Source: Candidatus Woesebacteria bacterium (GTDB lineage Bacteria > Patescibacteriota > Microgenomatia > UBA10105 > UBA927). Taken from it: 7,918 nt of DNA. Position numbers and translations under genes: made by a program. Below the pieces are notes generated by a model. The model was not told the DNA's origin, did no database searches, and saw only the letters and a program-made list of their open reading frames with translations. The first letter of the stretch is position 1, and each line of letters begins with the position of its first letter. Shown here one piece after another: positions 5,034 through 7,918 of this stretch. The stretch covers positions 1 to 7,918 of the forward strand of contig JAGVFE010000125.1 of assembly GCA_020057765.1 (NCBI GenBank), given 5' to 3'.

Positions 5034-5636
5034 ATGTCAAAGACTAAAAAAGTTTGGATTCCTATCATTATCGGGGTGTTAGCTGGTGGCGTTGGTGCAG
5101 GGATTTTTTTGTGGAATAAACAGGCGAAGATGGAAGCGCCGACAGCGGTTGTGGCCAGCCCGACGCCGACGAGTATGCCTATCGAGATGACCACATGGAC
5201 CGATCAGGCAGGCTTTACATTTGGTTATCCCAAAGATATTTTGGTCAACCCGCACGAGGAAGATACAGTCAACTATGCACACGTGGAGCTAACTCACAAA
5301 GATCATCCGGGCAAAATTATCGTATGGGTTAAAGATTTACCGGCTCCGGATTTGGCCGGATGGATTAAAAAGGAAAAGCGTTTTACCGGCGCAAGCGTCT
5401 TTGATACGACGTTAGGCGGCAAACCAGCCAAAAAAATCCTTATTGCCGATCTGACCAAAATGATCGTCGCGGGTGCCATAGATAATGATGTGTTGGTGAC
5501 GGTTGAGGGAGAGCTTGCCGATGGCGATTATTGGTCCAAAGTCCACCAGGGGATCGTTGACAGTTTTACTCTTGCCCCGGCAGAGCCTTCCGGCAATAGT
5601 GGCGGCAACGCCACAGAGGAAGAAGTGCTCGAATAA
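5034..5636 (+). CDS. membrane-anchored extracytoplasmic protein, 200 aa
   Basis: The basic start MSKTKK is followed by a TM helix (about residues 8-27, IIIGVLAGGVGAGIFLW), a Pro/Thr-rich linker (35-50) and a globular domain (about 52-180). A disordered acidic tail follows (PSGNSGGNATEEEVLE). Elements such as WTDQAGFTFGYPKDI, HVELTHKDHPGKIIVWVKDL, GKPAKKILIAD and an ending YWSKVHQGIVDSFTL resemble the alternating strands and final helix of PsbP/Mog1-like domains found in many bacterial envelope proteins; this is a resemblance by pattern, not a firm assignment. There are no cysteines. The start is fixed by the extended -10 six bases upstream and by the absence of a Shine-Dalgarno. It diverges from the 4993 secreted protein, only 40 bp between start codons. 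Function unknown. Confidence 0.8.
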   Translation: MSKTKKVWIPIIIGVLAGGVGAGIFLWNKQAKMEAPTAVVASPTPTSMPIEMTTWTDQAGFTFGYPKDILVNPHEEDTVNYAHVELTHKDHPGKIIVWVKDLPAPDLAGWIKKEKRFTGASVFDTTLGGKPAKKILIADLTKMIVAGAIDNDVLVTVEGELADGDYWSKVHQGIVDSFTLAPAEPSGNSGGNATEEEVLE

Positions 5637-5657
5637 TTTCCCCCTCTTGCCTTGGTG

Positions 5658-5666
5658 TGGTATACT
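5658..5666 (+). promoter_or_regulatory. extended -10 promoter for the RRM gene
   Basis: TGG-TATACT (5658-5666) is an extended -10. The -35 position 17 bp upstream (5638-5643) is poor. A start near 5673 leaves an unusually long leader, about 115 nt, before ATG 5789, unlike the leaderless neighbours. Confidence 0.6.
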
Positions 5667-5672
5667 TCATCT

Positions 5673-5788
5673 TGACCTAGGAAAGAAGTGTGGAGTTGCG
5701 ATAGAGCAGTCCTGTGGAGGTTTATCCTCAAATGACTTTCTCTTAAGGCATACGCCCCTTTGAGTCCTTAGGAGAAAGGAGTCCTAAT
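5673..5788 (+). promoter_or_regulatory. structured 5' leader of the RRM gene, possible RNA switch
   Basis: CTTTCTCTTAAGG (5736-5748) can pair with CCTTAGGAGAAAG (5766-5778) in an uninterrupted 13-bp stem with one G-U pair. The right arm takes in the first half of the Shine-Dalgarno AAAGGAG (5775-5781), so this fold should close the ribosome-binding site. A competing hairpin, TTAGGA (5768-5773) with TCCTAA (5782-5787), would present GAAAGGAG as its loop. The two folds share bases and exclude each other. GAGTCCT is directly repeated at 5762-5768 and 5779-5785. The layout suits temperature, ribosome or protein (autoregulatory) control. The pairing is directly visible; switching is inference. Confidence 0.5.
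5732..5746 (+). other. possible four-codon leader ORF (MTFS) in the RRM leader
   Basis: ATG ACT TTC TCT TAA at 5732-5746 follows GGAGG (5716-5720) by 11 bases, longer than ideal. A small hairpin, GAGG (5717-5720) with CCTC (5726-5729), could hide that site. The ORF covers the left arm of the 13-bp stem, so a ribosome on it would free the RRM ribosome-binding site. It could easily be chance. Confidence 0.25.
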
Positions 5789-6055
5789 ATGGCTACAAAT
5801 CTATTTGTAGGCAATCTTCCGTACGGAATGGATTCTGATGCAATGGGCCAACTATTTGCACAAGCAGGTAGTGTCGTTTTAGCCAAAGTCATCAGTGATA
5901 AATATTCTGGTCGATCACGCGGATTTGGTTTTGTGGAAATGTCTTCAGCCGAAGAAACCGCCAAAGCGATCCAGATGTTTAATAACTACGACGTGGAAGG
6001 CCGAAAATTGGTCGTCAACGAGGCGCGTCCTCGAGAAGAGCGACCGAGACAGTAA
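5789..6055 (+). CDS. single-RRM RNA-binding protein, 88 aa
   Basis: This is one complete RNA recognition motif and little else. RNP2 is LFVGNL (residues 5-10) and RNP1 is RGFGFVEM (44-51), with the aromatic residues F6, F46 and F48 that stack on RNA bases. The order beta-alpha-beta-beta-alpha-beta is satisfied, ending KLVVNEAR at about 73-80, and then a short basic tail, PREERPRQ. Such small bacterial RRM proteins are best known from cyanobacteria (Rbp family), where several are cold-induced; they bind single-stranded RNA as chaperones or regulators. ATG 5789 has a good Shine-Dalgarno (AAAGGAG, 7-nt spacing) set in a leader that can fold over it. The gene appears monocistronic, closed by the 6083 terminator. 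Confidence 0.95.
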   Translation: MATNLFVGNLPYGMDSDAMGQLFAQAGSVVLAKVISDKYSGRSRGFGFVEMSSAEETAKAIQMFNNYDVEGRKLVVNEARPREERPRQ

Positions 6056-6056
6056 T

Positions 6057-6075
6057 TTTTTACGTTACGTAAAAA
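6057..6075. repeat. AT-rich 19-bp palindrome after the RRM stop
   Basis: TTTTTACGT (6057-6065) and ACGTAAAAA (6067-6075) are perfect inverted copies around a single T. The centre is too tight for a full RNA hairpin, but about 7 bp could pair around a 5-nt loop. It begins two bases after the RRM stop and precedes the GC-rich terminator. Confidence 0.5.
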
Positions 6076-6082
6076 CCACAAG

Positions 6083-6106
6083 CCCCCCGCCGCGGCGGGG
6101 GGTTTT
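6083..6106 (+). terminator. GC-only hairpin terminator of the RRM gene
   Basis: Bases 6083-6102 form a perfect 20-bp palindrome made only of G and C: CCCCCCGC and GCGGGGGG enclosing CGCG. It is followed by TTTT (6103-6106). The stem is extremely stable but the U-tract is short. The adjoining bases (AAG before, TTT after) can extend the stem by two or three pairs. Confidence 0.85.
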
Positions 6107-6129
6107 GGGTTGCCTTCATTGTCAGAACT

Positions 6130-6138
6130 TGGTACCAT
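6130..6138 (+). promoter_or_regulatory. weak candidate promoter for the YkuK-like gene
   Basis: TGG-TACCAT (6130-6138) fits an extended -10 at 4 of 6 core positions and ends 8 bases before ATG 6147. There is no Shine-Dalgarno before that ATG, so a leaderless or very short-leader mRNA is likely. Evidence is modest. Confidence 0.35.
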
Positions 6139-6146
6139 ACCCCCGT

Positions 6147-6617
6147 ATGTTTGTCAGTCCAACGCATGGAGAATTAGAGCTCCCGGCCGTCCGCGAGCAT
6201 ATCCTCACGTTTTTAGCCGGCGAGCCGGAGCGGAAGTACAAAATTGTCGTTGGTACCGATTCTCAGCCGCATAATGGCGCCGGAGTTGATTTTGTCACGG
6301 CAATTGTGATCCACCGGGTCGGAAGCGGAGGCATTTATTTTTGGAAACGGATTGTCAATAAAAAACACTATGTCTTGCGCCAGCGGATATATGAGGAGGC
6401 AACAATGTCTCTGGTCATGGCAGAGACGGTGCTTGCTCTTCTTCACAAAGACGGCATCACCAAGTATGATGTGGAGATCCATGTGGATATCGGAAAATTC
6501 GGCGATACCCGTGAGATGATTAACGAAATTGTGGGCATGATTCGCGGGAGCGGGTATACGGTGAAAATAAAACCGGAAAGTTACGCGGCAAGCAAAGTAG
6601 CCGATAGATATACATAA
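6147..6617 (+). CDS. YkuK/DUF458 RNase H-like protein, 156 aa
   Basis: ATG 6147 (MFVSPTHGELELPAVREHIL) is chosen because the family begins with an 'MF-x-SPT-x-G' motif and because the open frame upstream only runs across the RRM gene and its terminator. Conserved blocks are KYKIVVGTDSQ (31-40, D38), FVTAIVIHRVGSGGIYFWKR (49-68), LRQRIYEEATMSL (77-89, E83/E84), EIHVDIGKFGDTREM (110-124, D114) and IKPESYAASKVADRYT (141-156, D153). Spaced Asp/Glu residues after strands fit an RNase H-like fold, for which nuclease activity on RNA or DNA is predicted; the biochemical role is not established. The gene is probably co-transcribed with the cupredoxin gene starting 23 bp later. Length and motifs look complete. 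Confidence 0.92.
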   Translation: MFVSPTHGELELPAVREHILTFLAGEPERKYKIVVGTDSQPHNGAGVDFVTAIVIHRVGSGGIYFWKRIVNKKHYVLRQRIYEEATMSLVMAETVLALLHKDGITKYDVEIHVDIGKFGDTREMINEIVGMIRGSGYTVKIKPESYAASKVADRYT

Positions 6618-6640
6618 AGGAAAGGAAGGTGGTGATAAAA

Positions 6641-7132
6641 ATGAATACTAAATTAATCGTTGGTTTGTTGGTAGTTGTCGCAGGACTCGGTCTCGGTTGG
6701 TACATCCTTAAGGGCAGTTATCAGACAGATACCATGACAAAGGAAGAAGCAATTGTTGCGCCATCACCATCATTTACGACAGGGGAAACAACGGTGATAT
6801 CGACAATTCCTGCATACCCGGACACGGGAACCGGCACGGAAAAAGGCGGCGTCATGACCAAAGCGACAGTTACGTACACGGACAGTGGATATGCGCCGAG
6901 TACGCTGACGGTAAAAAAAGGGACCACGGTGATATTCGTGAACCAGTCAAGTAGCGGCATGTGGACGGCGTCAGGAGTCCACCCGACGCATCAATTGTTG
7001 CCCGGTTTTGACCACTTAAAAAGTGTGGCCAAAGGCGGATCTTACGATTATACGTTTGTTAAAGTGGGAACATGGAAGTATCACAATCACGCGAACCCAA
7101 GCGACACCGGCACGGTCGTGGTGACGGAATAA
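6641..7132 (+). CDS. membrane-anchored cupredoxin-like protein lacking canonical type-1 Cu ligands, 163 aa
   Basis: ATG 6641 is preceded by AAGGTGGTGAT (6626-6636 region), a near-complete match to the ribosome's anti-Shine-Dalgarno partner. An in-frame GTG at 6629 lies inside that site and is unlikely to be the start. Residues 5-23 are a TM anchor; 24-72 a Thr/Pro/Gly-rich linker; 73-163 a plastocyanin/azurin-like beta-barrel (ATVTYTDSGYAPSTLTVKKG, TTVIFVNQSS, WKYHNHANPSDTGTVVV). The usual C-terminal ligand set 'C-x-x-H-x-x-M-x-G' reads N-H-A-N-P-S-D-T-G, and the protein has no cysteine at all. H114 and H117 (VHPTH), D124/H125 and H148/H150 (YHNH) could form another metal site. Electron transfer by a blue-copper centre is therefore unlikely; metal binding or a structural role is inferred. 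Confidence 0.88.
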   Translation: MNTKLIVGLLVVVAGLGLGWYILKGSYQTDTMTKEEAIVAPSPSFTTGETTVISTIPAYPDTGTGTEKGGVMTKATVTYTDSGYAPSTLTVKKGTTVIFVNQSSSGMWTASGVHPTHQLLPGFDHLKSVAKGGSYDYTFVKVGTWKYHNHANPSDTGTVVVTE

Positions 7133-7154
7133 AAAAACTAAGAGTGAAAGTGGG

Positions 7155-7184
7155 AAAAAATCCTCAATTCGTTGAGGATTTTTT
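7155..7184. terminator. bidirectional intrinsic terminator, TTCG loop
   Basis: A perfect 13-bp stem, AAAAAATCCTCAA (7155-7167) with TTGAGGATTTTTT (7172-7184), closes on TTCG. Each strand ends in six T residues, so it can stop both the cupredoxin transcript and the convergent toxin transcript. The stop codon of the minus-strand toxin (7164-7166) lies inside the stem. Confidence 0.9.
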
Positions 7185-7598
7185 CTTATGAGACAGAAGA
7201 ATAATTTTGAGATCAGAAAAAGAGAGAAGGGAAGAATCGTTGGTGAGAAATGTTTTACAGTCAGACTCCACCGCCAGGGCCAACTGAAACGCGTCGGGCA
7301 ATTGAAAGGCATATTTTGCTTTTATTTGAGCAGCCAAGACAGCAGAGGAAGAAAGCAGAGGAGCAATCGTGAGGTTGGGCATTTTGGAAAAAATGGCATA
7401 ATATTGTTCGGCTACCCGATCATTTTTTTGTTGGAAAGGTTTTACTAGTACCTCGGCCAGAGAGACGTAGGATGAGACCAGGGGAGTTTGTTTGATACTA
7501 TATTCATCAAATAAATCTTTGACTATACTCCCAAATTCAATATTTCCCTCTATTAAATAGATAAAGCAACTAGTATCTACAAAAATAGGAGCAGTCAT
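7164..7598 (-). CDS. vapC: PIN-domain ribonuclease toxin (VapC-type), 144 aa
   Basis: The PIN-domain acidic residues are D8 in IFVDTSCFIYL, E49 in SLAEVL, D102 in LPDAFQLALAVE and D121 in LTNDSSL. The 'L-P-D-A-x-Q-L-A-x-A' helix is characteristic of VapC toxins, metal-dependent RNases that arrest translation. The start codon overlaps the antitoxin stop by four bases (ATGA, 7595-7598), so translation is coupled. The C-terminal residues HKKKSSTN are encoded partly by the terminator stem, an economical overlap. It is clearly different in sequence from the PIN toxin at 763-1149, so the two are not recent duplicates. All catalytic residues are present and activity is predicted; the RNA target is unknown. 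Confidence 0.9.
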   Translation of the reverse strand: MTAPIFVDTSCFIYLIEGNIEFGSIVKDLFDEYSIKQTPLVSSYVSLAEVLVKPFQQKNDRVAEQYYAIFSKMPNLTIAPLLSSSAVLAAQIKAKYAFQLPDAFQLALAVESDCKTFLTNDSSLLSFSDLKIILLSHKKKSSTN

Positions 7599-7855
7599 GA
7601 AAGGATTCTATCCTTTCTCAGTTGTTTAACGCGTTCTGTGGCATCTGTACCATCAGAGAGATCACGGCCAATACCATAAAGATATGTTCCCCATTTTTGA
7701 GGAAGGGGAAGCAATTCGATTTTGCCGGTAGACAGATTATAGGACCAAGACATTTTGTCTCCGGTTTTGAGTTGAGCCGCTTTCCTAATTTGAGACGGTA
7801 CTGGTAATTGATTTGCAGAACTAATAGTAGTAGTTTGTGTAATTTGTAAATTCAT
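7595..7855 (-). CDS. vapB: AbrB-family antitoxin, 86 aa
   Basis: The N-terminal half (about residues 3-52) fits a SpoVT/AbrB swapped-hairpin domain: ITQTTTISSANQLPVPSQIR has the 'x-x-x-x-Q-x-x-x-P-x-x-I-R' core, followed by LKTGDKMSWSYNLSTGKIELLPL. The Lys/Gly usually found before the core Gln is replaced by A-N, so it is a divergent member. The tail DATERVKQLRKDRILS resembles toxin-neutralising segments. It would repress its own promoter and block the downstream PIN RNase. ATG 7855 follows the -10 element by about 11 bases without a Shine-Dalgarno, implying a leader of only a few nucleotides. Confidence 0.85.
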   Translation of the reverse strand: MNLQITQTTTISSANQLPVPSQIRKAAQLKTGDKMSWSYNLSTGKIELLPLPQKWGTYLYGIGRDLSDGTDATERVKQLRKDRILS

Positions 7856-7859
7856 AAAC

Positions 7860-7899
7860 GATTATTAGTTTATCACTTGATAATCAGAATGTCAAGTCA
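7860..7899 (-). promoter_or_regulatory. promoter and palindromic operator of the second toxin-antitoxin operon
   Basis: Reading the minus strand, TTGACA (7895-7890) and TAAACT (7872-7867) are 17 bp apart, with TGA just before the -10 (extended -10). Between and across them lie nested inverted repeats: TTATCA/TGATAA (7870-7875, 7878-7883), GATTAT/ATAATC (7860-7865, 7880-7885) and TCACTTGA/TCAAGTCA (7873-7880, 7892-7899, one mismatch). This is a plausible antitoxin operator. Bases 7900-7918 show no gene. Confidence 0.7.
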
Positions 7900-7918
7900 C
7901 AAACCGATAACGCCGTAC

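Noticed and set aside
4994..5194. 67-residue N-terminal extension of the 4993 secreted protein
   Set aside because: It would overlap the divergent gene and place the signal peptide internally; a -10 element sits right before ATG 4993.
5895..6146. 5' extension of the YkuK-like frame across the RRM gene and its terminator
   Set aside because: The family N-terminus begins at ATG 6147; the extension overlaps the RRM protein and runs through a strong terminator.
6629..6640. GTG start four codons upstream for the cupredoxin
   Set aside because: The GTG is part of the Shine-Dalgarno for ATG 6641.
1..7918. CRISPR arrays, tRNA/rRNA genes, insertion sequences
   Set aside because: I read for regular 25-40 bp direct repeats, tRNA cloverleaf landmarks, rRNA signatures and transposase motifs with terminal repeats and found none; the only long direct repeat is the coding 18-mer in the Cys-rich gene.

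Overview
The window looks like chromosomal sequence from a bacterium with a compact genome. My best guess is Patescibacteria/CPR, perhaps the Microgenomates side. This rests on small secreted Cys-rich and single-TM proteins of unrecognised families, tight gene packing, several apparently leaderless genes, a YkuK/DUF458 nuclease-like gene and PIN-type toxin-antitoxin pairs. It is an inference from gene style, with no marker phylogeny behind it. UGA acts as an ordinary stop (the distal antitoxin and toxin both end in TGA), so nothing suggests the UGA=Gly code of Gracilibacteria/SR1.

Layout. 1-120: C-terminal tail of a protein resembling the inositol-monophosphatase family. 161-298 and 337-465: two very small ORFs; the second has a textbook Shine-Dalgarno and encodes a Met/Gly/Trp-rich single-TM protein. 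507-1149: VapBC-type module behind a near-consensus promoter that is wrapped in three 9-bp boxes. 1131-1206: promoter plus intrinsic-terminator-like hairpin in the leader of typA/bipA (1210-3039). Convergent with typA is a minus-strand block: a Cys-rich six-repeat secreted protein (4172-3048), a small NPF-containing membrane protein just upstream of it (4479-4174), and a secreted protein of unknown function (4993-4574). Divergent from that block is a membrane-anchored protein (5034-5636).

5661-6102: RRM RNA-binding protein with a leader of about 115 nt that can fold into competing hairpins around its ribosome-binding site and contains a four-codon ORF, ending in a very GC-rich terminator. 6147-7132: a YkuK/DUF458 RNase H-like protein and a membrane-anchored cupredoxin-like protein lacking the usual type-1 copper ligands, followed by a bidirectional terminator shared with a second, minus-strand antitoxin/PIN-toxin operon (7855-7164).

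Themes. (1) Envelope proteins: five or six products are exported or membrane-anchored. (2) Two initiation styles: genes at 4479(-), 4993(-) and 5034(+) have a -10-like hexamer exactly 6 nt before the ATG, which predicts leaderless mRNAs, whereas the 42-aa gene, the RRM gene and the cupredoxin have strong Shine-Dalgarno sites. (3) RNA and translation control: TypA (ribosome-associated GTPase), the RRM protein and two PIN RNases. The most interesting candidates for something undescribed are the RRM leader switch and the C-x5-C-x3-C-x6/8-C repeat protein with its coupled NPF membrane partner.
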